64,000 nucleotides of DNA, from contig NC_064043.1 in the NCBI RefSeq assembly GCF_932526225.1, positions 10,893,821 through 10,957,820 on the forward strand, read 5' to 3'. The position numbers and the translations under genes were made by a program. This document shows positions 11,758-22,939 of the stretch, in pieces (position 1 is the first letter of the stretch; each line of letters begins with the position of its first letter). The notes under the pieces were generated by a model. That model searched no databases, was not told the DNA's origin, and saw nothing but the letters and a program-made list of their open reading frames with translations. Source of the stretch: Nematostella vectensis. Taxonomy: Eukaryota > Cnidaria > Anthozoa > Actiniaria > Edwardsiidae.

Positions 11758-12287
11758 TCCTTTGCGTACCATCGTGTGTGAAGCCCTGGCTTCGCCATAT
11801 GATTGAAAAGCATAACATAGTCACCCACTCCTTGTATTACAAAGCGCCTATTCAATATTGAAGTTAAAAATATACATCGCAAACAGCCAGATGTCTTTGC
11901 TGTTTGTAGAAAAGCAGATGTGAAAGAACCAATCAAGGCGAACTGACAAAACAGCGTTTTCTTTCAAATTTTCATTGCTTTATTAAGAAAGAGAAAACAT
12001 GTCCGGCCTACTTTAATTCAACGCACATCAATCTATGGATTGAACTATAAATTTTGCTTAGTTTACAACAACTAAAACAAAGATTGTGTACCCCATACGG
12101 GTTTGGAAACATTGCACAATTTTGAAGCAATTTTTCCTCGGAAATTACATTCATTAGATTTCGCGTCAGCTTTGTCCGGATTTACATGCTGTCTTGTTTA
12201 ATTACGGTAACAATGTTACTTCCAATTCTATTTAGGAACTTCCTTTCCTCTTGTTAAACATACTTCCTTTAGCGTGGCGTCCATGGC

Positions 12288-12295
12288 TTTAAAAG
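12288..12295 (+). promoter_or_regulatory. Possible TATA-like element of peptide precursor 2
   Basis: TTTAAAAG lies about 100 bases before a good 5' splice site (CTTG|GTAAGT, exon end about 12396). That donor pairs with a 3' splice site ending at 12521, just before the ATG. This fits a non-coding first exon. The element itself is a weak match. Confidence 0.3.
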
Positions 12296-12523
12296 ACAAC
12301 GAGCGAAACTATGGGATAAATAAACATCCCAGCTCGCATGAAAAAGAAGAAAGTCGTTATTTTTCTGTAAAATTCAAAAAAGAACAATAACTCTTGGTAA
12401 GTGTATGGCGATGTTCTTTTTCTATCCAGTTCTTTTTTGTGCTGTCCTGTTTCCATAATCTAATATAATTTCAAACTGATATTTTCGTTACATATCCATA
12501 CACTGTTGTTTCTAATTTCAGAA

Positions 12524-12814
12524 ATGATGGATCAGCGCTTTTCAATCCTTCTTTTCCTGATGCTGTTCATCACCTTTGCACTCTCGAAACCTCTAAGTCT
12601 AGAAAAACGCTTCGGTGCAAGGAAGGGGAAAAGAGTCGAATTCCAGAGGGAAGTGTTACAAGAAGTAGAGAGAAAACCCGAGAATACCGAGGCTGGTAAA
12701 TCACTTCATGTGTCAAGTCAACTGGGAAATAAACCAGCTTTTGAAGAAAAAACACGTGCTCAATGGCAAGTTTACCATGTACCTCAAGTCGAAGAGGAAG
12801 AGTACTACGAATAA
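12524..12814 (+). CDS. Small secreted precursor with one FGARK-amide-type cassette
   Basis: A 96-residue protein starting MMDQRFSILLFLMLF, a signal peptide with likely cleavage after ALS. Next comes a short propeptide KPLSLEKR, then FGARKGKR. Cleavage at KR and at KR after Gly would release FGARK, with the Gly donating a C-terminal amide. The remaining 65 or so residues are acidic, without cysteines, and end EEEEYYE. Family knowledge: KR-x(n)-GKR cassettes after a signal peptide are typical of amidated neuropeptide precursors. I do not recognise this peptide. The start is set by the splice acceptor at 12521; two adjacent Met codons (12524, 12527) are both possible. With a single cassette, the evidence for a bioactive peptide is weaker than for precursor 1. 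It could instead be a small secreted protein. Confidence 0.6.
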   Translation: MMDQRFSILLFLMLFITFALSKPLSLEKRFGARKGKRVEFQREVLQEVERKPENTEAGKSLHVSSQLGNKPAFEEKTRAQWQVYHVPQVEEEEYYE

Positions 12815-14072
12815 AAAAAATTGTTTTTTTAATAATTTGTTTAGCATTGAATATGTGGAAATTTGTCAGCGCAAAACGCAAAGAATAACAGCCTAAATAA
12901 TAACAGAAAAAGACACAAGATAAATCGAATAAGGCTAAATGAATGATAAGTGACCGTAACGATATTTAAGAAGTGACCCACAAGAACTCTAGAGAAAGGC
13001 ATTATGTTTTTTACTAAAGGCAGGTTTTGTATAAACAAGGAAGCTTAATTATTGTAAATAACAAAATAAACCAGAATACAAAGAATACAATACAAAGAAC
13101 TCAGTCTTTTTGGAATTATTGAGCCAAAAATATTCAATGGTTTTCTGTCAAAGGGAGTGATACAGACCCAAAAAGCAGAGTTAACAGAATTTCTTAATCG
13201 ATTTGATTTCAGAAAAGACAGCATTTTGGAGTGATGATGATTCATTAGACATTTTTTTTTTCTTTTTTTCAAAGCCTAACAGGCGAAGATGCCTAAAATC
13301 TACCTTTTCTTAAAACCACCCAGTGGTGATAGGTCTATCTTTTAGGGTATAAAGTTATACCAACTGCTATCTCTTTGGGGGTGTTCAAAGTTTCTCACGC
13401 CAATGGATCATCTATCCAGATAACAGCAGGACGGGCTTCAAGACTAAAGACAACATGGCACGAATATCCGCTTTTAATCTAAAAAAAAATTCGCTGGTTT
13501 CGAGAGTGAGACTGAGAAAAATTCCCATTCTGGGGAGAGGATGGGTCATTTTTTTTTTCTGGAAGAGGGTGTGGATGTTCACTTCGTTTTTTTTTTTTTT
13601 TTGTTTTTTTTTTTAGCACGTAGAAAACCACCGGACAGCCTCTATCTGCTGGTGTGCGTCGGACCTTGTGGTCTGCGGCGACAGTTGATTTTGAAATAAA
13701 ACCTTTAAAAGAGGAAATATCGTTAAAAAAAAAAAAAACAACCTCAAACCATACATTGCATCTCGATGGTAGAATACGAATATTAGATTACATTTCGCCA
13801 AACACCCTTTAGCTCGCTTTTTACGGAATTTTCCCGGACTTGCATTCTCAGCTTTTTCGTGTTTTTGATCGGCGGTTTTACGCGTGGGCGCAGGCGCAGC
13901 CACGTCACATGAGTCGATGTCAGCCGAAATGAACATTAACAAAAACTTCATCAAAACATGACTACGAAACAATACTGTAGCTAGCGGAATACAAGCTACA
14001 GCTATCTACAGCAGCGGTAAAATTACCTCTGGCTCGATGCATTGAGGGAAGTATTATGCATCTCCTGTATTT
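12815..14072. other. Intergenic region between peptide precursor 2 and FBXO8
   Basis: It holds the precursor 2 3' UTR (an AATAAA overlaps its stop codon), long T runs at about 13550-13615, and a segment near 13290-13400 that resembles 29630-29710. That resemblance suggests a dispersed repeat. No gene is seen. Confidence 0.45.
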
Positions 14073-17000
14073 ATGGGGCAGATTAATGGGATATTACCTC
14101 GCAAACACGGCGCAAAGTTTCCGCAGTCGTTCACCGACCTTGACAACTTGCCACCTGAGCTGGCAATGGCTGTGTTGTCCAACTTAAACGCAACAGATCT
14201 GTGCCTCGCTGCCTGTGTGTGGGATCACTTAGCAAATAATAATCTACTCTGGATGAGGTAGGAACGCCATTTAAATGCATCATAGATACTAAAATATAGA
14301 TATCGCGAGAGAAGCCGAATAGCACAGTGTTGGTTCTAGTTTATTATGACCTTTAAAAAATCCATCGTAATTTCATGCAAATTATGGGCGATTCCTGTTT
14401 ATTTTAATATTTTAAAAGTGAGGCTGCATTATTTATACATAGCTTGTCGTTGTGATGTTTAGGCATTTATATAAGCCAGCTTTTATCTTATTTTTAGCAG
14501 GCTAGCTAGTGCTCTCTCAATCGACTATGATTTCTTTAATCGTCTTCACAATATCCGTCCAACCCAAGTGCCATAACCAAGTTCGTAAATTTCACTCGTG
14601 AAAATAGATAATATGTCAAGAGAAATGATATTGTTCATTAACTTTTATGCACTTTTTTAATATAATACATTTGTTAAGTTCCTCACCCATAAATGATTGT
14701 CATTTTATTTTATTTTATTTTATTTTATTTTATTTTATTTTATTTTCAAAACACCTGACACAAAAACTAGACATGACCCCTGCCTCATATTTTCAGGCCA
14801 CTGTCAAAAAGACATTGGCTGTAGTATAAAGGCAGCTTCTATCCATATTTTTCCAGCACCTTCAGTACATATATTTAGGATGTCTTAAATGCTGAAGGCA
14901 TATGTCAAACCTTGAACCTAATTCAGTGGAACCTATTGCTTTGGCACCAAGTACATGGAAGGTACAACATTTGCCGCAAATTGGTTCAAGTGTGATCAGT
15001 AGATTTAAGTTAAAGTCATTGAGTCAAATCGAATCTTGTGTGGATTGATGGCATGCATTGTATTATACTTGAACCGAATAAGATAAATATATCATGTAAA
15101 TGAGTACTCAATAATATCAGGGTTCAAAATTTTTTTAAATCTATTAGATTTTGCCAGCTTTGTGGCTTTTGGTGGGAATAAAATGCCTGCATACTAAAAA
15201 TATGAGAAGGGGATACAGAAAAAAAGAGCAGGCAAAGACCAGAAAACAGCCGGCCATCGCCAGCAGCTATATTGAACCCTGAATATGGCGAAATTACAAA
15301 AGTCAACACAAAATATTAAATTCGGTATGCTGGCCCTGCTTTAAAGGAATAAACACATGCCTGAAACGCTAAGTACCGATGTACAACAAATGTGCTTATT
15401 TTAGATGTATTTGACCAGTATCTGACATACTGGTTGGTAATGATTATCTTTATTAGTTTTCAAAATGCACGCCGCACAGAAAGTGCATATTATTCCCATG
15501 TTCTTTTGTTTTTAGACAATAATAAATCACTGCCCAAATGGACTTTATGATGTCCTAAGGCACTTTCCAGATGTGAAAAGCTGTAATTTTTAAGCAAATT
15601 ACATGCAAAACTGTTGTAAGCAACAAGCTGTAGCAGTGCTGTCGCTAGAAAGAAAAAGGCACCGCGGTATGCCTTGAAACTTCGAGGCATACCGTCTTGG
15701 GTCAGCGGTAGCTAAGCTTAACTGATAGTGTTGGAATTGAGATAGGGGGGAGGTTTATGTTTTTAGTCTGTTTTTCTTACAATTTTGCTCAAAAATACCC
15801 AGGAGTGAAAGGGTTAAATGTTTTAGGGAAAAAGCCCGCAAATTGTCAGCGGTGTTCCAAACCATGTAAAAAACAAACATGGCTGCCGTAGCTGAATTCT
15901 TTGAATGTGGTGATGATTAAGACTATGATTTAACGTCATTCCTGCCTTTTTTGCCAATAATAAAACGAGCCAAATTCGATAAATAGCTATCTGAATGCAA
16001 AGTTTCTCTTCAAGGTCCATTTGTTATCATTTCAACTTTCATTATATATCATGTGGTCAACACACTTACGAAACGCCACTGGTAAGCCATTTCTACTTCC
16101 CCTCTGCTACTGCTGGCTGTGCACCAAATCCTTTGTGTTTTTTTTGCATGCATGCTTGCTGAATTAGCTCCAACAAATTCTTCAGGGGATTACGCGAAAA
16201 AAAACTTAAAATTATGCGGGATTCTTTACTAAATTATGTGCTAAATTACACAGAAAATCAATCATTACGCGCTAAATTACGCGGGATCTGCAATACATTT
16301 TTCTCTAAAGATCAAAATTGCAGGATTCTTTACTGAATTACACGCTAAATTACACGGAATATCATCTGTTACGCCCAAACTACATTTTGTACCGAAGGAA
16401 AGCACGAAATAACTTGAAAAAGGTTTATTTTTTGCGAGAAAATATCTTAGGCGAGTTTTCATTGGTTTCTAGCCACCAGCCAATTAAAAAAGGTATTTTA
16501 TTATTAGTCCTAGGCCTTCTCGGTTTAGCAAAGAACGCCTAGTCATTTTATTTGTTTTCGAAATTCATTTCGAAATATAGCACTCTTACAAAGAATATCT
16601 GTCTTTTTTACGAGAAATAGAGGTAAGAACCCTAAAAGAACACATCAGCTGTGCACTTAAATGTTTTGTCTTTCAAAATTTAGCTAAATTACGCGGGATT
16701 ACGCAGAAATTTGTGGATTACGCAGAGAAACCCAAATTACGCGCTTCCGCACAAGCGCGTAATTCCAGAAGCCCTGATTCTTGCTCTTATAATTTAGGCT
16801 TCGGAATTTATCTGCACTTCACTACGAGTAGCATTGTTTCCAATGTCTCCATGAATAACATTTCTTGACTTAACTTCGTTTTTTAAATGTATATAGCAAA
16901 ATCACCCTAGGAGGGCTAGAGGGCCCCTTTTCCATTAATGATATCGGGGTTAACTGGTAGTCCCTAGGGAATCAATCAGATGGGCATAGACTTAGCTGAA

Positions 17001-19599
17001 GCAGTTATTCCAACATCACAGTAGTACCATTGTTTGCACTTGTCTAAGTCTTCTTGGCATAAAGCCAAGAAATTTATTGGTTTGGTCCATACTCTACATA
17101 CCATTTTACCCTAAAGTGGGTTAAAATGCACCAAAACCAAGCTTTTGTACCGAATTATATTTTTATTATCCACCACTTGGCAAGGGCCAAGGGCCTTTTG
17201 ATTTTTTTTTTTGCTTTCTAACATTGTTATCTCAGCCAAAAAGGCATTCTTGTGACCAAAGGTGTTTGCTGCTTTTCTTATACTTTACTGGCAGCTTTTA
17301 AGTAAAAAGCTTTCTCATATGGGCAAAATATAAAATATACCTTTGTAAAAAAGGGGAATTTTGACTGCCTTTATCTGGAATTTGTTTACAAGTCATTTTA
17401 GTTGTATATAAGGACCTTGGCCCCTCAGTTCCTCTTTAATTAGTTCTAGCTCGTGATGCTAATCAATTATGAATTGTTTTAGCCTTTGCAGAACAACATG
17501 GAAGCATGTTTCAGCTTACAAAACTATGGTGAAGGTGAGTACGATGACTCACTGAAAATGAATGTCTTTTTCTTGTCAGGATGACTATCCTCCCTAATTT
17601 TTTCTTGAGTTAGCTCATCGTAGCTTGCAGTGGTACTTAATTTTCCTTCATTAGATCAGACTTTACAGTCAAGTGGGAAGTACTTCCGAACCCTCTGAAT
17701 AATTATGAACTTTAATTAATTTTGATTTCCTGAACTGATCCACCTAGATTAATTTCAAACTACCTGTGGATCAGTGACACTAACAGGGTAAATAAAGTTC
17801 AGTGGCAAGATTAAATGACATAAATAAACCTAGGTCTATTTTAAGTGTTAAGATGATAGGGTTTCAATGCTGTCAGGTGAGTGTGAGATTTTAGAAAACA
17901 CCCAAAGTTATTTCTATCTGCATTGATAAACCAGTTGTGCTGCTGTATTGAATAAATATAAATGTATTGCTTTCAGAAAAAGATGACCTACAAGTCCCTA
18001 TATCTTTTACTTGACGATGGCACTTGCTTATTTAATATTTACCCTAAGGAGGTATGTACATAACACTGTCAGTGGTTTGCTTCTTTCTAAACTCAAGTAT
18101 ACTGATACCTTTTTTTAGACCTGGATGTTAAAACTCTTTTAATCTGTATTCTTTTGCTTTGCAGGGGATTTTATTTTTAGTAAGACATCATGTCCTTGAG
18201 GACAACATCAAAGACTTAACATTATTTATCCATGGTTGGACTACCCTTAACCCAAAAGCAATAAGAAATTATCTTGAAGAACGGTGAGTTGAAATTGAAA
18301 ATATATCATCCAAACCTCATCGCAATGCCTAAAAAGTAGGTTATAACTTGTGAGGCAGACTATAATCAGGCAAACGTTATATATGCCTGTTTTTTTTCTT
18401 GCAGAAGAGATATACTTGTGGAGCTGGTCAACATACAGCGTTATCATGGAATGTTCTTACCAGCTGCACTGAGGTATAACAAGGAAGGGACAATTTTTTC
18501 TGGGAGATATAATATGAGTTCCGTTCATAAGCCTACGAGGAGCAAGTCGGAACAATTTCAAATAAAGAGGAGTTGCAAATAGAATTTATACTGCAAGTAG
18601 TACGATATACCTAAAGGGAACGGTTCATGGAAAATAACACCCTGATCAGGCACATATCCAGGACTGGGTGAGGGTTGTGCGCAGTCATAGATATCATTTG
18701 GAAAAAGGATTGTTTTTGACATAAGGAAACTTTTTTGGTCAAGTGGTGAGCAGGGCTCCCGCCCCCTGTGTACACACCTGTGGGCTACGACTGCTTCAGC
18801 GTGTGCGCTTTTAGCTGACATCTACATATTGTCCTTCTTCAACAGAAAGCTGTTTCATATGATAGAGCCTCCAGAGCAGAGAGGAGAATACTTAGACTCA
18901 CTACTTGAGTTGTTCACACGACGGTTCCTCCAGTGTAACCCTGATTGCCAGCTATCACAAGGTAAAGTTATATTTTGAGCCCACCCTATGCTAGAGCCTT
19001 CATGCAAATCTAGATTCTGGTTTTAGATGCCCTTCTATCCCAGTAGAACAAGTCCCTTATTGGCGTAGAAGTGAGAAAGACCAAATTTGCAGGTCCCAAC
19101 CTATCCCAAAATGTCATTTTGTGTCAAAGTACGTGACGAATACTGCTGTTCTGACGTTTTTCTCTGGTGTTTTTTGTGACACATTTATCCTTTCGTCTGA
19201 CTCTGTACATGTGTTCTTTATTTGCAGACATTTGAATCCTTTTGTCTGACTCTGTACATGTGTTCTTTATTTGCAGACATTTGAATCCTTTTGTCTGACT
19301 CTGTACGCGATTACTCACCCTCGCTCTTTTTATTTGCAGATACCTTGATCATCCTGTGTCACTCTCTGATCTTGCTGAGTGTGGACCTCAGTAGTCCGAA
19401 GGTAAAAACAAAGATGACTAAACGTGAATTTATCAAGAACCTTCGTGGCGTCACGCAGGAGTGCAGCGTGGAGTACATAGGGGACATGTATGATGACATC
19501 TACTTATCAGGGCACATAGCCGTACCCAAGAGCAAGTGCAGTAAGCCACCGGCTTTCCCATTCGAAAGGCCGTATGGAAAGATCTTCTTAGCGGCGTGA
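14073..19599 (+). CDS. FBXO8: F-box only protein 8 (F-box plus Sec7-like domain)
   Basis: Seven exons: 14073-14257, 17483-17534, 17977-18051, 18165-18283, 18405-18473, 18846-18961 and 19340-19599. All have GT-AG ends and join to 291 codons plus TGA. The protein starts MGQ, has an F-box at about residues 24-65 (LPPELAMAVLSNLNATDLCL, then LLWMSLCRTTW), and a Sec7-like region at about 105-275 (RYHGMFLPAALRKLF, SLILLSVDLSSPKVK, KMTKREFIKNLR). Order and spacing match vertebrate FBXO8 of about 319 residues. Family knowledge: an SCF ubiquitin-ligase adaptor linked to ARF6 turnover. The residue aligned with the Sec7 catalytic glutamate finger appears to be Gln178 (PPEQRGEYL). The C-terminus extends about 20 residues past the usual end. 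Intron 1 carries a transposon-like insertion, and the last intron has duplicated splice acceptors. Confidence 0.93.
14702..14746 (+). repeat. (ATTTT)n microsatellite in FBXO8 intron 1
   Basis: Nine uninterrupted pentamer units. They produce short Phe/Tyr/Leu-rich open frames that are artefacts. Confidence 0.9.
16179..16774. mobile_element. MITE-like element with internal TTACGCG repeats
   Basis: About 595 bases in FBXO8 intron 1. The left end TCTTCAGGGGATTACGCG is roughly inverted relative to the right end CGCGTAATTCCAGAAGCC. Near both ends, the interior repeats variants of CTAAATTACGCGGGAT many times. No long open frame is present. A non-autonomous DNA transposon or nested satellite-like repeat is the likeliest reading. 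Confidence 0.5.
19195..19341 (+). repeat. FBXO8: Three-copy tandem repeat carrying the last FBXO8 splice acceptor
   Basis: A unit of about 49 bases (GTCTGACTCTGTACATG, then TTCTTTATTTGCAGACA) occurs at about 19195 and 19244, with a diverged third copy at about 19293. Each copy ends in TTTATTTGCAG, so acceptor-like sites lie at 19227 and 19276 ahead of the true one at 19339. Use of either upstream site would meet an in-frame TGA within three codons. Confidence 0.8.
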
Positions 19600-19632
19600 G
19601 ACCAGGAGGATGACTCAGTCCAATAAGAAGAC

Positions 19633-19638
19633 AATAAA
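19633..19638 (+). terminator. FBXO8: Polyadenylation signal of FBXO8
   Basis: The first AATAAA after the FBXO8 stop, 34 bases downstream. Further AATAAA hexamers at about 19666 and 20230 are alternatives. Confidence 0.35.
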
Positions 19639-20640
19639 AGAATGACGTCATCCCAATGACATGACAATAAAACAATCTTAGCAACATAAGTCAAAGGAAG
19701 TGACTCCATCTTAATGAAATCATATTGGCAGTATAAGACCAAGAGGACAAGAGAGGCTAGTATTAGGTCGTCTTAATGGAAATATTTTCTTATCAGCACA
19801 AGTGAAAGAATCCAATGAAGTCATCTTCATTGAAAAAAAAAGGCATAAGGCAAAGTAGATGGCTTCACTTTTATGTGAATAATATTAATATTCTCGGCAA
19901 CACGAAACCATGAAGACATCGTTATTGAATGTTCCTAGAAAGATGACAAAGAGTATAGTACTGGTGCATTTTGGTGAAATTGTATGGTCAAGACTATAAA
20001 AGACGTTGTGTGTTTTTAAGAATTATTATTTTCATTGTTTTCGACCCTGCCCACAAATCTACCAAGGATTGGTAGAAAATTCTTAGCAGTAAGCTGTGCT
20101 AGCACAAAACTGTACATAGACTGATTGTCAAATGATGTTAGCTTTGTATCACGTTTATTTAGAAACATTTTTTAAGCCGAACATTTTTATATTGCCTATT
20201 TTATAATTACTTTGATAAGAGGATTACACAAATAAAAGGTAGTAGAATTCAAATTACGTTTTTGGACATACCCCTCCTCGCCTTTTCCAACGTTTAAGCA
20301 CGTTCAGATAAAGAAAGGACAATCCTACCCTTTGTACTAAGTTAATAACTTGTATTAGACTAAAAGTGTAACTGAACATTAAAAACTTTTTTTTTAATTA
20401 AACACCGCGTCTGCACGAAATACAGTAATTATAAACACTAATAAAGAAAGCATGAAATATCTCGTGCGAATTATCTCGTAAATCATATACCAGCAGAGAT
20501 CTTTTAGTCTGTATAACGCTAGCCTAACTTAAGCGGGACGATACTCTTTCCGTACATGTCCTAACTACCTGGCATAACTGTCCGGATTGTCTGTTGAAAC
20601 TGTCTGTACATGATATCTGATCCATCTCTCCGCACATTTT

Positions 20641-21375
20641 GATTGTCTGGTCTATCTGTCCGTACATGGATTGTCTGGTCTATCTGTCCGTACGTGGATT
20701 GTCTGGTCTATCTGTCCGTACATGGATTGTCTGGTCTATCTGTCCGTGCATGGATTGTCGGGTCTATCTGTCCGTACATGGATTTTCTGGTCTATCTGTC
20801 CGTACATGGGTTTTCTGGTCTATCTGTCGGTACATGGATTGTCTGGTCTATCTGTCCGTACATGGATTTTCTGGTCTATCTGTCGGTGCAAGGATTGTCT
20901 GGTCTATCTGTTCGTACATGGATTGTCTGGTCTATCTGTCCGTGCATGGATTGTCGGGTCTATCTGTCCGTACATGGATTTTCTGGTCTATCTGTCCGTA
21001 CATGGGTTTTCTGGTCTAACTGTCGGTACATGGATTGTCTGGTCTATCTGTCCGTACATGGATTGTCTGGTCTATCTGTCCGTACATGGATTTTCTGGTC
21101 TATCTGTCGGTACATGGATTGTCTGGTCTATCTGTCCGTACATGGATTGTCTGGTCCATCTGTCCGTACATGGATTTTCTGGTCTATCTGTCGGTACATG
21201 GATTTGTCTGGTCTATCTGTCCGTACATGGATTGTCTTGTCCATCTGTCCGTACATGGATTGTCTGGTCTATCTGTCGGTACATGGATTGTCTGGTCTAT
21301 CTGTCCGTACATGGATTGTCTGGTGTCTGTCGGCACATGGATTGTCTGGTCTATCTGTCCGTACATGGATTGTCT
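20641..21375 (+). repeat. 28-bp minisatellite, about 26 copies
   Basis: The unit begins GATTGTCTGGTCTATCTGTC and ends CGTACATG. Variants have TTTT for TTGT, or CGG for CCG, arranged in a partly higher-order pattern. Because 28 is one more than a multiple of three, all three + frames stay open with the same reading shifted (SGLSVRTWIVWSICPYMDCL). The long open frames here are therefore artefacts. Confidence 0.95.
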
Positions 21376-21454
21376 CCCCAAATATTTTTTTAATTTTTTT
21401 TGTATCCCTCGCACCCCCAGCCTCTCCAATATTTTGAGACATGCTACAGCTCTG
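21375..21454 (+). mobile_element. Right-end fragment of the GCCGTAGCAGG MITE-like family
   Basis: Contains TGTATCCCTCGCACCCCC, CCAATATTTTGAGAC and the terminal ATGCTACAGCTCTG, corresponding to the right half of the copy at 9793-9954. It directly abuts the minisatellite end. Confidence 0.55.
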
Positions 21455-21870
21455 ATGTATACGTCTTTAATAGTTTCTTAGGTGGAATAAAAAGAGGAGA
21501 GGTATTATATCAGATGGTACCGTGTCACAGCACAGGCACAGAGATACAACAACTCTTATCTTTACTTGACTCCGCATCATAACGTTTCGTAAAAGGGAGG
21601 ATTGTAAACATTCCGCCTTGTTTGTAAAAGGGGAGCCATAGTGACTATTCGAGGGTACCCATAAAAAAATTCTAGTAATTTCTTGGCAATGGGATCGCGT
21701 ATTTTCCCATGTGCTTGCTGCCTGCACAAGACCACCCATCATCCCGGAACGTCCCGTGTCTGTTGAGAATGCAATATTCCAAGTGTGTTGCGGTCATACG
21801 ATCCTTCGCCTACATATATCCACCCGGGTGCACGTACTGGAGAACCCAGTTGGTAACCATGCCTATCTGT

Positions 21871-21891
21871 GGGGGGGGGGGGGGGGGGGGG
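21871..21891 (+). repeat. Homopolymer G run
   Basis: About 21 consecutive G after GCCTATCTGT. The length is uncertain because of possible sequencing slippage. Confidence 0.85.
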
Positions 21892-22020
21892 TGGATTTAT
21901 TTTTGAAGCACACCTTTCTAGTTCTCTCTTTAATAATATATGATAGTTCCCTCTTAATCAAAAGAGAATAAAAAGGCAGATTAACGTAGATATAAAACAA
22001 ATAAAGGACGTTTTCTTTAT

Positions 22021-22200
22021 ATAAGTAGACGTTAGTCGATGCATATCACATAGACGCTATCCGAGGTATAATACGTAGATGCCACCCGAAGTATATCGCA
22101 TGGACGCTAGCCGGGGTATATCACATAGATGCCACCCGAGGTATATCGCATAGACGCTAGCCGGGGTATATCCCATTTATATTAGTTGAGGTATATCGCA
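22021..22200 (+). repeat. Degenerate tandem repeat, 27/54-base periodicity
   Basis: Alternating units GACGCTAGCCGGGGTATATC and GATGCCACCCGAGGTATATC, each followed by a short spacer such as GCATA or ACATA, give about six copies in a two-unit higher-order pattern. It lies about 0.8 kb upstream of sGC gene A. Confidence 0.8.
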
Positions 22201-22939
22201 TGATACTCGAAGCAATTGAGACAACCTCAATGCAATGAAAAAACCTCGGATCTCCCGCTAAGCGATTTGCACCTCCGGCATATCAGATCACCCTAATTCG
22301 ATACTATGTGCTAACTCCATTAGTAGCGGTGATAGAGAGGTATTAAACCGCAGATGGGCACGATAGAAAACTTCATTATCTTTCTTATATCCTTTCTTTA
22401 CACTTTTTTAAATTTATATTTGCATCCTTAATGTCGCAAGCGCTCACGCTTCTAGTAATTCTAATAACCATATTAAAATCTAATGAGTAAAATGTATGCA
22501 GCGTTTGCAATTCAAGTAGGGTATAGAAATAACTATTTGCTTATTTTCATGTCAAATAGAGCCGAAAACGAAAATGAAAAAAGGATTTTTAGCACCGGGG
22601 GAGCTTAAGCATAGATCAGCATCAGTTCTGTAGAGTACATCAGTTGAAGTCAAACAAGACAGCAAAGTTGTTGCTCTGTTTTCGTCAGGACGAAACAAGG
22701 TTCACTAATTTTTCGACAAGACGAGCGCGTAACACAATGACCCCCGACAGACAAGCATGCTAAGGCGTCGCAGTAATTGCTACGGACAATAGATCTCATA
22801 ATGTATCACGTGATCTTGGATAACAAACATATAATAAACATAATGAAAATATTACACACACACAGTCCGTAGTGCCGGTGAACAGGAGAATAACAAACGC
22901 GGTCTTGGCTCTAATCTCTTCGCAGAGCGTTTCGTCCTC

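Larger units (their letters stand above)
8914..12287. other. Intergenic region with repeats only
   Basis: Between the two peptide precursor genes I find the precursor 1 3' end, a MITE-like element, a strong hairpin, opposed G and C runs, and a tandem duplication, each listed separately. No open frame here has coding features. Confidence 0.5.
19600..22939. other. Intergenic region between FBXO8 and sGC gene A
   Basis: It contains the FBXO8 3' UTR, a 28-bp minisatellite, a MITE fragment, a G run and a short tandem repeat, each listed separately. No additional gene is supported. The upstream part of gene A, including its 5' UTR, ends at 22939. Confidence 0.5.

Noticed and set aside
12570..12881. 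Minus-strand open frame of 103 codons
   Set aside because: It overlaps precursor 2 on the opposite strand and has no splice or motif support.
15665..15694. Short hairpin CGGTATGCCT / AGGCATACCG in FBXO8 intron 1 as an RNA gene
   Set aside because: A 10-base stem alone is too short, and no tRNA or other RNA features surround it.
20639..21481. Long + strand open frames of 126-264 codons as a repeat protein
   Set aside because: They are three shifted readings of one 28-bp minisatellite, with no signal peptide, splice context or non-repeat coding sequence.
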